NCBI RefSeq assembly: GCF_011516735.1
Contig: NZ_WOSX01000009.1
Location: forward strand, 1-64,000
DNA: 64,000 nucleotides
DNA from: Acetobacter fallax
GTDB taxonomy: Bacteria; Pseudomonadota; Alphaproteobacteria; Acetobacterales; Acetobacteraceae
Reading direction: 5' to 3'
The notes below the pieces were generated by a model. It was not told the DNA's origin and made no database searches. It saw only the letters and a program-made list of their open reading frames with translations. How positions within the stretch are numbered: position 1 is the stretch's first letter; each line of letters begins with the position of its first letter. Made by a program: the position numbers and the translations under genes. Below are positions 26,613-35,793 of this stretch, one piece after another.

Positions 26613-28400
26613 ATGTCCGATGTCGCCGTCAGAGCAGCCAGTCGCCTGGCCTCGCTGCGTGTTCTGCTCAGAAGCGAAGGGCTTGATGGCGTAGTCGTGC
26701 CGAGAAGTGACGAATATCTTGGTGAGTATGTTCCCGCTTGTGCGGAACGTCTTGCATGGATCTCCGGCTTCACGGGCAGCGCTGGCATCGCCATCATTCT
26801 CGATACCCGCGCTGCCGTCTTCTCAGACGGGCGCTACATCACCCAGATGCATGATCAGGTTGATGATGCATTATGGGACTGCCAGCATATCACTGAAGCA
26901 TCGCCGCGTGACTGGCTCGCAATCCATGCCCCTAAGAGAGCAAAAATCGGTTATGATCCCCGCGTTATCAGCCGTGCCGTGAGGGACGGACTTGCATCGC
27001 CTGATATTGAACTCATTCCGACGCCATACAATCTGATTGATGCGATATGGACTGATCGTCCGGCGGCTCCGTCTGCTTCTGCCAGGGTGCATCCATTGGA
27101 ATTTGCAGGTGAAAGCAGCGCTGCGAAACGCGGAGCTCTGGCTGGTGACATGGTCAGCGCAGGTTGGGATGCCGTGGTGATCAGCGATACGACATCGGTC
27201 GCCTGGCTGCTGAATATCCGCGGAACGGACGTGCCTTGCACGCCGGTCGTCCTGAGTTCGGCCCTGCTTTATCGTGACGCACAGGTCGATTTATTTATCG
27301 CTCCGGAGAAAATCACGGACGACGTTCGCGTCTGGCTTGGCAATGACATAACCATCAGGACGCCGGCGCAATTACCGGCTGCGCTCGCGGCCCTTTCCGG
27401 CAAAACTGTTGCGGCCGATCCGATCGCGACACCGGTCTGGTTCGCGCAGACACTTGAGGCGGCAGGTGCTACCGTTGTGGATGCGAACGATCCCTGCGCT
27501 CTGCCTCGTGCGAGGAAAAATCTCGTCGAGCAGGAAGGTGCGCGAAAGGCACATCTCCGCGATGCAGTGGCAGTCTGCAAATTTCTGCACTGGCTTGTGT
27601 CCCATGCGGTCGGGTCTACAGAAATGGACACCGCCGCGCGACTGACGGCCTTTCGTGCCGAAGCGCCGGAATTCCGTGATGAATCATTTGAGACGATCTC
27701 CGCCGTCGGATCAAATGGCGCGATCATGCATTATCGCGTGACCCCGGAACTCAACCGGGCCATCGGACCTGATATGGTTTACCTCGTCGACAGTGGTGGT
27801 CAGTACGCCGATGGCACGACTGATATCACGCGCACGATCTGGACTGGCCCCGGCACACCATCAGCAGAACTGAAAGCTGCATTCACCCGCGTTCTCAAAG
27901 GTAATCTTCTGCTCGGGCGTGTTATATTCCCCGACGGGGTAGCCGGACATGCGCTTGATACGCTGGCCCGATTTTCCCTGTGGCAGGCGCGGCTCGATTT
28001 CGATCATGGCACGGGACACGGCGTTGGCAGCTACCTCTCCGTGCATGAAGGACCACAACGTATTTCAAAAGCTTTCAGCTCTGTACCGCTCGCTCCAGGG
28101 ATGATCCTTTCTAATGAGCCTGGTTATTACCGGCCCGGCTCATTTGGTATCCGGCTTGAAACGCTTCTGATGGTCAGCGAACCTGAGCCAGGTCCGGATG
28201 GAAAGTCCTTTCTGTCGTTCGAAACGCTGACATTGGCGCCATTCGACAAGCAACTGATTGACCCGGACATTCTCGGCCCGGAAGACACAGATGCCCTCGA
28301 CTCCTACCATGCTCACGTTCTGGAGACCGTCGGACCGCATCTGTCAGATGAGATACGCTCATGGCTGGCGCATGCCTGCTCTCCCATCAACAGGAAGTGA
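26613..28400 (+). CDS. Xaa-Pro aminopeptidase (M24B, aminopeptidase P type)
   Basis: Cytoplasmic metallopeptidase removing an N-terminal residue next to proline. The large 595-residue form has two creatinase-like N-terminal domains (SLRVLLRSEGLDGVVVPRSD; GRYITQMHDQVDDALWDC) and a C-terminal pita-bread domain with all metal ligands: DSGGQYADGTTDITRT (two Asp), DHGTGHGVGSYLSVHEG (His) and LSNEPGYYRPGSFGIRLETL (two Glu). This architecture matches the three-domain eukaryote-like aminopeptidase P found in alphaproteobacteria. ATG 26613 lies after AGGAGACGCCCGTCC. Confidence 0.93.
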   Translation: MSDVAVRAASRLASLRVLLRSEGLDGVVVPRSDEYLGEYVPACAERLAWISGFTGSAGIAIILDTRAAVFSDGRYITQMHDQVDDALWDCQHITEASPRDWLAIHAPKRAKIGYDPRVISRAVRDGLASPDIELIPTPYNLIDAIWTDRPAAPSASARVHPLEFAGESSAAKRGALAGDMVSAGWDAVVISDTTSVAWLLNIRGTDVPCTPVVLSSALLYRDAQVDLFIAPEKITDDVRVWLGNDITIRTPAQLPAALAALSGKTVAADPIATPVWFAQTLEAAGATVVDANDPCALPRARKNLVEQEGARKAHLRDAVAVCKFLHWLVSHAVGSTEMDTAARLTAFRAEAPEFRDESFETISAVGSNGAIMHYRVTPELNRAIGPDMVYLVDSGGQYADGTTDITRTIWTGPGTPSAELKAAFTRVLKGNLLLGRVIFPDGVAGHALDTLARFSLWQARLDFDHGTGHGVGSYLSVHEGPQRISKAFSSVPLAPGMILSNEPGYYRPGSFGIRLETLLMVSEPEPGPDGKSFLSFETLTLAPFDKQLIDPDILGPEDTDALDSYHAHVLETVGPHLSDEIRSWLAHACSPINRK

Positions 28401-28473
28401 AAACACGCGATTGCGCGTCGCGTTCTGAGCCAATGCGAGGCAGAACAGGCGGCGGATGCTTAGGGAGTGTATG

Positions 28474-29502
28474 ATGACAGACAGCAAAACCATCCCCACC
28501 ACGCTTATTCCGGGCGACGGGATCGGGCCGGAAATCACGGAATCAGTGGTTGAAATCCTGGATGCCGTAAACGCACCATTTGCCTGGGAACGCCACATCG
28601 CCGGCATGGCAGCCGTCGACGCCGTGAACGATCCTCTGCCGAAGGACACGATTGACAGCATCCGCAAGACGGGTCTGGCACTGAAAGGTCCTCTGACGAC
28701 ACCAGTCGGTGGTGGATTTAAATCCATCAACGTCACACTGCGCCAGGAGTTTGGTCTTTACGCAAATCTTCGTCCGACCAAGACGATTATTCCGGGTGGT
28801 CGTTACGAAGACATTAACCTTGTGATCGTTCGCGAAAACCTTGAGGGCTATTACGCGGCGATGGAGCACACGATCCCGTCTGATGGCGATCCGAAAGGCA
28901 TCGCGCTCAGTGGTGGTTACGTATCACGCAAGGAGTGCAATCGCATCGTACGCTTTGCGTTCGATTATGCGGTGAAGAATGACCGCAAGAAGGTGACGCT
29001 CGTCCATAAGGCGAACATCATCAAACAGATGTGCGGCATGTTCCTTGAGGAAGGCCGCAAGGTCGCTGAGGAATATAAGGGCCGGGTGGCCTGCGACGAA
29101 CGTATCGTCGACGCCTGTTCCATGCAGCTTGTGACCAATCCGTGGCAGTTCGACGTGCTTGTCACCACCAACCTGTTTGGTGACATTCTCTCGGATCAGG
29201 CCGCCGGACTCGTCGGCGGGCTCGGCCTCGCACCTGGTGCGAACATCAGCGACAAGGCGGCTGTCTTTGAAGCCGTGCATGGCTCCGCGCCTGACATTGC
29301 CGGCAAAGGTATCGCCAACCCGCTGGCCCTGCTGCTTGCCGCTGTGATGATGCTCCGTCATGTTGGTCGCCAGGATCTTGCTGATCGCATCGACAGCGCC
29401 ATTAAATCCGTAATCACCAGCGGTGAAGTCCGCACTGGTGATATGGGCGGTAAAGCCACCACAAAAGACCTGACCGCAGCTCTGAAGCAGAAGCTCGTCT
29501 GA
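28474..29502 (+). CDS. NAD-dependent isocitrate dehydrogenase (IDH3-like)
   Basis: Beta-decarboxylating dehydrogenase converting isocitrate to 2-oxoglutarate in the citric acid cycle. The substrate loop FKSINVTLRQEFGLYANLRP is of the isocitrate type, VIVRENLEGYYAAMEH and LVHKANIIKQMCGMF follow, and the Mg-binding NLFGDILSDQAAGLVGGLGL is complete. At 342 residues it belongs to the short type I IDH group related to mitochondrial IDH3; the cofactor is NAD by family inference. Of the clustered ATGs, 28474 has the best spacing to AGGGAG (28471 and 28456 are alternatives). A strong terminator follows. Confidence 0.92.
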   Translation: MTDSKTIPTTLIPGDGIGPEITESVVEILDAVNAPFAWERHIAGMAAVDAVNDPLPKDTIDSIRKTGLALKGPLTTPVGGGFKSINVTLRQEFGLYANLRPTKTIIPGGRYEDINLVIVRENLEGYYAAMEHTIPSDGDPKGIALSGGYVSRKECNRIVRFAFDYAVKNDRKKVTLVHKANIIKQMCGMFLEEGRKVAEEYKGRVACDERIVDACSMQLVTNPWQFDVLVTTNLFGDILSDQAAGLVGGLGLAPGANISDKAAVFEAVHGSAPDIAGKGIANPLALLLAAVMMLRHVGRQDLADRIDSAIKSVITSGEVRTGDMGGKATTKDLTAALKQKLV

Positions 29503-29545
29503 TCACTGCATTGCAGGGCATTATGTCGTGCCATGCAGACTAATG

Positions 29546-29589
29546 AAAATGGCCGCTTTCATAATATCGGAAGCGGCCATTTTTATTTT
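29546..29589 (+). terminator. Rho-independent terminator after isocitrate dehydrogenase
   Basis: Stem AAAATGGCCGCTT/AAGCGGCCATTTT (13 bp, 12-base loop) followed by further T-rich sequence. The A-run on the 5' side also makes it usable from the opposite strand. Confidence 0.88.
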
Positions 29590-29689
29590 ATACGGCGCAT
29601 ATTAATCAGAAATCCTGCGATATTTACCAGACGGTTACCGGCGCAGAGCATTCTTCGTAGCTGACTCGCAGCACGGAGATTTTTTACCT

Positions 29690-30487
29690 GTGACAACCGA
29701 ACCGGTGTCAGCAGACCCACTGAAACGCAGAGTGATCCGTAGTGGTCTGTTACGTGCTGAAGACCGCAACACTACTGTCCCGACCCTCGCGCCCCGATTC
29801 AAGCTCTCTACGTTAACGCTGGCTGGCGCGGATATGCAAAGCGAACCGGTTCTGAGTGCAGGCCGGACGACGATGCGCCGGAAACATCGTGAGCCAGCAT
29901 GGACCACCATGCTCGCACAGGGGTGCCCGGTTGCAGCGACATTGCCAGCACATTGCCGGCTTGCATTACCCATCGAGCACATGGACGCTATTCCTGAAGA
30001 TCTGATTCTCCAGCTCACGGCCGCACTCTCGGAATCGGGTGTCAGTGCCGAGCGACTCGATCTTGAATTTAGCGAATCGAGCCTCACTGCTGACAGTGAC
30101 ACTTTGTACTACTCTCTTGCCGCGCTTCGTGATGTTGGCGTGGGCCTCGTGCTTTCCGGTCTCGGGACCGGCGTAACCAGTCTGACCCTTTTGCGGGACC
30201 GTGTTCTCGGCGGCCTGCTGACGGGCCTCAAACTTGATCGCCTTCTTTTACTCCGCGACCCCATGCATGCCGAAGCGGGACATGTTCTGGCGCGCACCAT
30301 TGTGAAACTCGGGGGTGATTTCGGTCTGACAACCCGGGCAGATGGTATCGACACCCAGGAGACACTTGCGTTTCTGCAGGACATTGGATGCCAGGAAGGC
30401 CGCGGTTCAGTGTTGGGGAAACCTCAGACCTTACCGCTATTCGTGTCTTCCTACTTTCAGCCAGACCGCTCCCGGCGACAGTCCTGA
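29690..30487 (+). CDS. Degenerate EAL-domain protein (probably non-catalytic)
   Basis: 265 residues whose second half is EAL-like: RLDLEFSESSLTADSDTLYY (matches LExTES helix), then LVLSGLGTGVTSLTLLRD, GLKLDRLLL, LGGDFGLTTRADGIDTQETL and QDIGCQEGRGSVLGKP. Compared with active c-di-GMP phosphodiesterases, DDFGTG is SGLGTG, AEGVE is ADGID, QG before the last strand is altered and the EAL triplet is missing, so metal binding and hydrolysis should be lost. It may still bind c-di-GMP or a partner. The N-terminal 75 residues are basic and unrecognised. Start is GTG with GGAG upstream. The Hsp70-like gene follows after 58 bp. Confidence 0.75.
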   Translation: MTTEPVSADPLKRRVIRSGLLRAEDRNTTVPTLAPRFKLSTLTLAGADMQSEPVLSAGRTTMRRKHREPAWTTMLAQGCPVAATLPAHCRLALPIEHMDAIPEDLILQLTAALSESGVSAERLDLEFSESSLTADSDTLYYSLAALRDVGVGLVLSGLGTGVTSLTLLRDRVLGGLLTGLKLDRLLLLRDPMHAEAGHVLARTIVKLGGDFGLTTRADGIDTQETLAFLQDIGCQEGRGSVLGKPQTLPLFVSSYFQPDRSRRQS

Positions 30488-30545
30488 AGCAACACATCTC
30501 ACTGCATCGTGGACAGCCGGCAACAGACACTTTATTCGCCCGGCC

Positions 30546-31841
30546 ATGACCACGACGAAATATGCCAGCAAGACGCGGATCGGGATCGATTTCGGAACCA
30601 CAAACAGCGTTATCGTCATCAGGCAACCTGATGCCACCACGCAGACCATCAGCTTCCGGATGCCCGATGGCAGCGAGACCGATACATGCCGGACATTACT
30701 CGGCATCTGGCTCGATAACGAAGGCAACCGGCGCACCATAAGGCGAGCGGTGGGCGCAGAGGCCATCGAAGCCTATCTCGACGATCCGACTGAAACGCGT
30801 CTGATCATGTCGATGAAATCTTACCTCGCACAGGCCAGCTTCCGTGAAACGCAGGTTTTTGGCCAGCGCTTACCCCTCGAAACTCTCGTCGCCACTTTTC
30901 TTCGAGAACTCATGACCCTTGCCAGGCTGAAGCCTGAAGAGTGCATAGTCGCGGTCGGACGTCCGGTACAGTTCGTTGGTGACAATGCGGACGATGCACT
31001 TGGGGAAAGACGTCTTCGCGCGAGTTTCGCAGCGGCAGGCTTCACTGAAGTTTCAGTCATGCTGGAACCGGAAGCGGCCGGATGGAGATTCGCGCAGCGG
31101 CTCAATCAGCCAGCCACAGTACTTGTCGGTGATTTTGGCGGTGGAACGAGCGATTTTTCGGTCATGCGTTTTGATCCCGATGAAAGGGATGCAACACAGG
31201 CTCTCGGTTATGCCGGTGTGGGACTGGCCGGTGATCAGTTTGATTTCCGCATCATTGATCATGTTATCTCACCACAGCTTGGTCGCGACAGTACGTTCCG
31301 TATTATGGGTGGGACGCCACTGCCTGTGCCGGCAGAGTGGTATACCTCACTTGCCCGATGGCATCGTCTGTCACTTATGCGGACACCACGAATTCTGAAC
31401 GAAATCGCAGAGGTCGCCCGAACCGCCTCTGAACCCGACAAACTTGAAAATCTCATTGAGCTTATCCAGGAACAAAACGGGCAGACACTCTATACCGCTG
31501 TTTCTGAGACCAAACGCGCGCTTTCTTCCTCAGATCGGGCTACACTGCGTTTCTCTCAGCGCGGTCTGGTCATCGAACAGGAGGTGACCCGTGAGGCGTT
31601 TGAACAGTGGATTACACCGGATATCACCCGGCTCGGGAACGGGGTCGATCTCGCCATGCAGCGTTCGGGGCTGGCGCCGGAACAGATTGACCGGGTCTTC
31701 CTTACAGGAGGCACTTCATTTGTCCCCGCCGTTCGGGAACTGTTCACCAGTCGCTTTGGCTCCGAAAGGGTCGAACTTGGTGGTGAATTTGTATCTGTCG
31801 CAGAGGGACTGGCTCTGGCTGAATCATCTCCCGCTACATAA
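30546..31841 (+). CDS. Short Hsp70-family protein (YegD-like)
   Basis: 431-residue ATPase-domain protein of the Hsp70/actin superfamily. Nucleotide motifs are complete: RIGIDFGTTNSVIVI, VGRPVQFVGDNADD, EPEAAGWRFAQ, VLVGDFGGGTSDFSVMRF and FLTGGTSFVPAVRELFTSRF. No substrate-binding domain or lid follows, as in E. coli YegD. The product is probably cytoplasmic; the client is unknown. ATG 30546 gives a start eleven residues before the first phosphate motif; a longer in-frame extension overlapping the EAL gene is rejected. Confidence 0.9.
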   Translation: MTTTKYASKTRIGIDFGTTNSVIVIRQPDATTQTISFRMPDGSETDTCRTLLGIWLDNEGNRRTIRRAVGAEAIEAYLDDPTETRLIMSMKSYLAQASFRETQVFGQRLPLETLVATFLRELMTLARLKPEECIVAVGRPVQFVGDNADDALGERRLRASFAAAGFTEVSVMLEPEAAGWRFAQRLNQPATVLVGDFGGGTSDFSVMRFDPDERDATQALGYAGVGLAGDQFDFRIIDHVISPQLGRDSTFRIMGGTPLPVPAEWYTSLARWHRLSLMRTPRILNEIAEVARTASEPDKLENLIELIQEQNGQTLYTAVSETKRALSSSDRATLRFSQRGLVIEQEVTREAFEQWITPDITRLGNGVDLAMQRSGLAPEQIDRVFLTGGTSFVPAVRELFTSRFGSERVELGGEFVSVAEGLALAESSPAT

Positions 31842-31914
31842 TCCGCGCTAACATGAGGCAGCTCCGCATCAGCCGGGAGTTGTCAACAGGCCTCTGTCCA
31901 GGTGACATAAGCCC

Positions 31915-33048
31915 ATGAAACGCCACTTCTTCCTTGCTCTGTTTTTTTTAGCGATGGCACTCGCGGCTGTGCTGCCGGGTCTTGCTGTTCACATGCCGCA
32001 CAAGCCTGAAGCATCAGCAGCAGATCTCCTGCCGGCTCTCACCTCGACGTCACAGATTATCGACGCTGTCATTGCCTTGCCGGACGGTCGCCTGGTGCTT
32101 GAAGCTCCTCCATGGCTGGGAAACTCCTCACCGCAACTCAGCATTGGCACACCGGGAGAGTCATCACCGGCGGCCCCCTATCCTGATGCGGACTGGAATG
32201 CTGCAGACGGCGATATTACGCATCGTTTTGTTGCGGTCACAGGGATAACTTTGGCAAAGGATGGTGGCCTCTGGATAGTCGACAGTGGCGTGCCCGATCG
32301 GGAAAAACCGCCTGTAGCGCCAGCCCGGCTGATCCGCATTGATACTGCAACCGCGCGGGTAACTAAAATTGTTTCCATTCCGCCTTCCAGCCTTCATCCT
32401 GGCAGCATCGTTGGCGGCATCGCCGTGCATGGACAGATAGCCTACGTACCGGACTCGGGCGTAGCAGGATTGCTCGCCGTTGATCTCCGGACGGGTGAGA
32501 CGCGCCGTCTGCTTGACCGTGAAAAAGCTTTGACCGCCGGACGCCCGATCGATGCGGCTGCGGGTGTGGTCAAAGCGAGGGACGGTCGGCCTCTTGCCAT
32601 CGATGCCAGCCTTATTGCAGTGAGCCCCGATGGAAACTGGCTTTATGTTCAGCCATATTGTGGCCCGCTCTTCCACATCGCGACATCGCTTTTCAGAGAC
32701 CCCAACTCAACCAGAACGGCTCTGCAGGAGAGTGCCACGCGATGGTATAAAACCCATTCACTTGGCGGCCTTACCGTTGGTCCGGACGGGACGCTTTACT
32801 GGTCAGATGTCACGACCGGAAGCATCGATAGTTACACAGAAGGCCGTATCCCGCACCATCTGATCACCGATCCGCGTCTGCGCTGGCCGGGCGGTCTCTC
32901 ACTTTCAGGCAAGACGCTTTACGTACCTGCCTCGCAGCTTGACCAGGCGGCGCGGTTCCATAACGGACACTCTGCCGTTCAATGGCCGGTGACGGTCTAT
33001 AAGTTCAGAGTGCCCGACGACGCTACGTCAAACGTTCTCCATAAATAG
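31915..33048 (+). CDS. Secreted yellow/major-royal-jelly-like beta-propeller protein
   Basis: 377 residues with a signal peptide (MKRHFFLALFFLAMALAAVL...). The mature protein has SMP-30/gluconolactonase-like propeller motifs and the MRJP/yellow pattern: GITLAKDGGLWIVDSGVPD, RLIRIDTATARVTKIVSIPP, IAYVPDSGVAGLLAVDLRTG, IAVSPDGNWLYVQPY, LTVGPDGTLYWSDVTTGSID. Bacterial members are scattered and of unknown function. It lies just before thrC, with 40 bp between, but has no obvious link to threonine synthesis. Confidence 0.78.
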   Translation: MKRHFFLALFFLAMALAAVLPGLAVHMPHKPEASAADLLPALTSTSQIIDAVIALPDGRLVLEAPPWLGNSSPQLSIGTPGESSPAAPYPDADWNAADGDITHRFVAVTGITLAKDGGLWIVDSGVPDREKPPVAPARLIRIDTATARVTKIVSIPPSSLHPGSIVGGIAVHGQIAYVPDSGVAGLLAVDLRTGETRRLLDREKALTAGRPIDAAAGVVKARDGRPLAIDASLIAVSPDGNWLYVQPYCGPLFHIATSLFRDPNSTRTALQESATRWYKTHSLGGLTVGPDGTLYWSDVTTGSIDSYTEGRIPHHLITDPRLRWPGGLSLSGKTLYVPASQLDQAARFHNGHSAVQWPVTVYKFRVPDDATSNVLHK

Positions 33049-33088
33049 TCCCCTCCCCGACCGGGACCAGACGGGTTATACAACGCGC

Positions 33089-34489
33089 ATGAAATACGTT
33101 TCCACGCGTGGCCAGGCTCCGGCGCGCTCCTTCTCCGATATCCTGCTCGCCGGTCTCGCCGAAGACGGCGGCCTGTTCATGCCTGAGACATGGCCACAAT
33201 TTACCGCTGAAGACTGGCGGGACATGCGCTCCCTCCCCTACGCGCAGCTGGCGGCGCGAGTCATGGCGCCTTTCATGGCAGGCTCAATCGATCAGAAAAC
33301 ATTGCTGCGCCTGTGTCGGGATGCTTACGCAAACTTTGATCATGCAGCGATCGCCCCGCTTGTACAGATTGAAGACGGTTTGTTTGTGCAGGAGTTGTTC
33401 CATGGGCCGACCCTCGCCTTCAAAGATATGGCGATGCAGCTTCTGGGGAGGCTGTTCGATCATGTTCTGACGGAACGTGACGAAAGGGTGACCATCGTCG
33501 GGGCGACATCAGGCGACACAGGATCAGCGGCAATCGAGGCCTGCAAAGGCCGGGAACGTCTGTCCGTAGTCATTCTGCATCCGGAAGGGCGGACTTCCGA
33601 TGTCCAGCGTCGTCAGATGACGACTGTGCTGGATCCAAACATCTCGAATCTCGCCGTGCAGGGCACGTTTGATGACTGCCAGGATCTGGTGAAGGCAATG
33701 TTCGCGGACATGCCGTTCCGCAACGAGATGCGTCTGTCTGCGGTAAATTCCATTAACTGGGCGCGAATCGCGGCGCAGATTCCGTATTACGTTTACGCAG
33801 CGCTCTCTCTGGGCGCACCCGATCGCGAGATATCATTCGCGGTCCCGACCGGAAATTTCGGCAACGTTCTTGCTGCCTGGGTGGCACGCCGAATGGGTCT
33901 GCCCGTCAGACACCTGTGCGTCGGCTCCAACCGGAACGACATTCTCACACGCTTCCTCAACACCAACGATATGACAGCCCGGGCCGTCGTACCGAGCCTC
34001 TCTCCTTCCATGGACATACAGGTATCCTCAAACTTCGAACGGCTGTTGTTCGAGTTTTTGGACCGCGACTCGGAATCCTGCGCTTCGCTAATGACCGGCT
34101 TCCGCCAAACCGGGAAAATGGATGTACCCGAATCGGTGTGGTCATCAATTCACGGGCTTTTTTCTGGTCTGGCCCTTGATGATGAGGCCACGACCACCGA
34201 AATCCGCAACGTGCATCAGAAAAGTCAGTACCTCGCGGATCCACACACGATCATCGGGATCGCGGCTGGCCGGAAATTTCGTCAGCCTGGTATTCCCATG
34301 GTGGCAATGGCAACCGCTCATCCGGCGAAATTCCCTGATGCAATGCGGGCTGCCACAGGCATTTTTCCTGCCCTGCCACCGTCACTCGCAGACCTCTTTG
34401 ACCGCGAAGAACGTTTCCGTGTTGTGCCCAATACACTCAACCTTGTTGAAGATGCTGTACGCTCGGGCGTTCTCAATAACGATCGCTGA
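33089..34489 (+). CDS. thrC: Threonine synthase
   Basis: PLP enzyme making threonine from O-phosphohomoserine. N-terminal MKYVSTRGQAPARSFSDILL and LAEDGGLFMPETWP are standard for the longer (fungal/proteobacterial) ThrC. The PLP Lys is in HGPTLAFKDMAMQLLG near residue 112, followed by VGATSGDTGSAAIEACKGR and SINWARIAAQIPYYVYAAL, FAVPTGNFGNVLAAW, and a C-terminal part with AHPAKFPDAM. 466 residues, normal. The next gene follows after 38 bp. Confidence 0.96.
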   Translation: MKYVSTRGQAPARSFSDILLAGLAEDGGLFMPETWPQFTAEDWRDMRSLPYAQLAARVMAPFMAGSIDQKTLLRLCRDAYANFDHAAIAPLVQIEDGLFVQELFHGPTLAFKDMAMQLLGRLFDHVLTERDERVTIVGATSGDTGSAAIEACKGRERLSVVILHPEGRTSDVQRRQMTTVLDPNISNLAVQGTFDDCQDLVKAMFADMPFRNEMRLSAVNSINWARIAAQIPYYVYAALSLGAPDREISFAVPTGNFGNVLAAWVARRMGLPVRHLCVGSNRNDILTRFLNTNDMTARAVVPSLSPSMDIQVSSNFERLLFEFLDRDSESCASLMTGFRQTGKMDVPESVWSSIHGLFSGLALDDEATTTEIRNVHQKSQYLADPHTIIGIAAGRKFRQPGIPMVAMATAHPAKFPDAMRAATGIFPALPPSLADLFDREERFRVVPNTLNLVEDAVRSGVLNNDR

Positions 34490-34527
34490 TTTTCACCGGG
34501 ACTTCTCCACCCGACTTCAGGACCAAT

Positions 34528-35793
34528 ATGACCGATCCCATCCAGCAGACCCGCCTTCCTTCCGGCCTGACAGTCGTGACCGAGCGCATGGACCGCGTCG
34601 AGACCGTGTCATTCGGCGCGTATGTCGCGACCGGCACGCGAAACGAACGTCCTGAGGAGAATGGCGTATCGCATTTTCTTGAGCACATGGCCTTCAAAGG
34701 CACGGCGGCCCGGTCTGCAGCGCAGATTGCCGAGGAGATCGAAAATGTTGGCGGCCATATCAATGCTTACACAGCACGGGAGCAGACAGCCTATTACGTC
34801 AAGCTTCTGAAAGACGACCTGCCACTCGGCATCGATATTATCGGCGATATTCTGACACATTCCGCTTTTGCACCTGAAGAGGTCGAGCGGGAACGCGGTG
34901 TGATCCTGCAGGAAATCGGTCAGGCCAATGATACGCCGGATGATATCGTATTCGATCATTTTCAGGAAACCGCTTTCAGCGGTCAGCCTATGGGGCTGCC
35001 TACACTTGGCACTGAAGCACTGATCCGGGACATGAGTCGCGAGACCCTCATGTCATACATGAAAACACACTACACGCCGGCAAACATGGTCGTTGCGGCA
35101 GCGGGTAATCTGCGACACGACGCGGTTGTGGATATGGTTGCCCGCCACTTTGAGGATCTGCCTTCTGTGCAGATTCCTGACAGAACCCCGAGTCATTATA
35201 CCGGTGGCGAATTCCGTCGTGAAAAAGACCTCGACCAGGCACATATTGTGCTGGGCTTTCCATCAGTTGGGTTCGGTGACCCCGATTATTATCCGGTTCT
35301 TCTCCTTTCCACGGTTCTGGGTGGCGGCATGTCTTCCCGCTTGTTTCAGGAAATTCGTGAGAAACGCGGACTTGTCTATTCAGTGTATTCCTTTGCCTCA
35401 CCATTTCTTGATGGTGGCCTGTTCGGTATTTACGCCGGAACGGGCGAAAAGGAAGCAGCTGAACTCCTGCCGGTTACTCTGGCGGAGTTACACAAAATTC
35501 AGGAACAGGTCGGCGATGCCGAACTGTCCCGTGCCCGGGCACAGCTCAAATCCTCGTTGCTGATGTCACTCGAGAGTACCGGCAGCCGATGTGAGCAAAT
35601 TGCCCGTCAGCTTCAGATTTTTGGCCGACTGATTCCTGTTGAAGAAACAGTGCAGAAGATCAACGCAGTGACGCCCGCTGATATCTGTCGCGCTGCCTCA
35701 CGCATTTTCCGTGCTCAGCCGACACTTGCCACGCTGGGTCCGATCAGTGGCGTCATGTCACTTCATTCGCTTCAGGGACAACTTGCCGCATGA
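34528..35793 (+). CDS. M16 peptidase (pitrilysin/mitochondrial processing peptidase-like)
   Basis: Zinc peptidase of family M16B. The inverse zinc motif HFLEHMAFKG is near residue 50 and the third ligand lies about 75 residues further in EVERERGVILQEIGQANDTP. The C-terminal half shows the second MPP-like domain (SRLFQEIREKRGLVYSVYSF). It matches the alphaproteobacterial single-chain ancestor of mitochondrial processing peptidase by type. No signal peptide is seen. The stop overlaps the pmbA start by 4 bp (ATGA). Confidence 0.94.
   Translation: MTDPIQQTRLPSGLTVVTERMDRVETVSFGAYVATGTRNERPEENGVSHFLEHMAFKGTAARSAAQIAEEIENVGGHINAYTAREQTAYYVKLLKDDLPLGIDIIGDILTHSAFAPEEVERERGVILQEIGQANDTPDDIVFDHFQETAFSGQPMGLPTLGTEALIRDMSRETLMSYMKTHYTPANMVVAAAGNLRHDAVVDMVARHFEDLPSVQIPDRTPSHYTGGEFRREKDLDQAHIVLGFPSVGFGDPDYYPVLLLSTVLGGGMSSRLFQEIREKRGLVYSVYSFASPFLDGGLFGIYAGTGEKEAAELLPVTLAELHKIQEQVGDAELSRARAQLKSSLLMSLESTGSRCEQIARQLQIFGRLIPVEETVQKINAVTPADICRAASRIFRAQPTLATLGPISGVMSLHSLQGQLAA

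Noticed and set aside
30342-30545. 68-codon extension of the Hsp70-like protein
   Set aside because: It overlaps the EAL gene in another frame; the nucleotide-binding motif sits right after ATG 30546 as expected.
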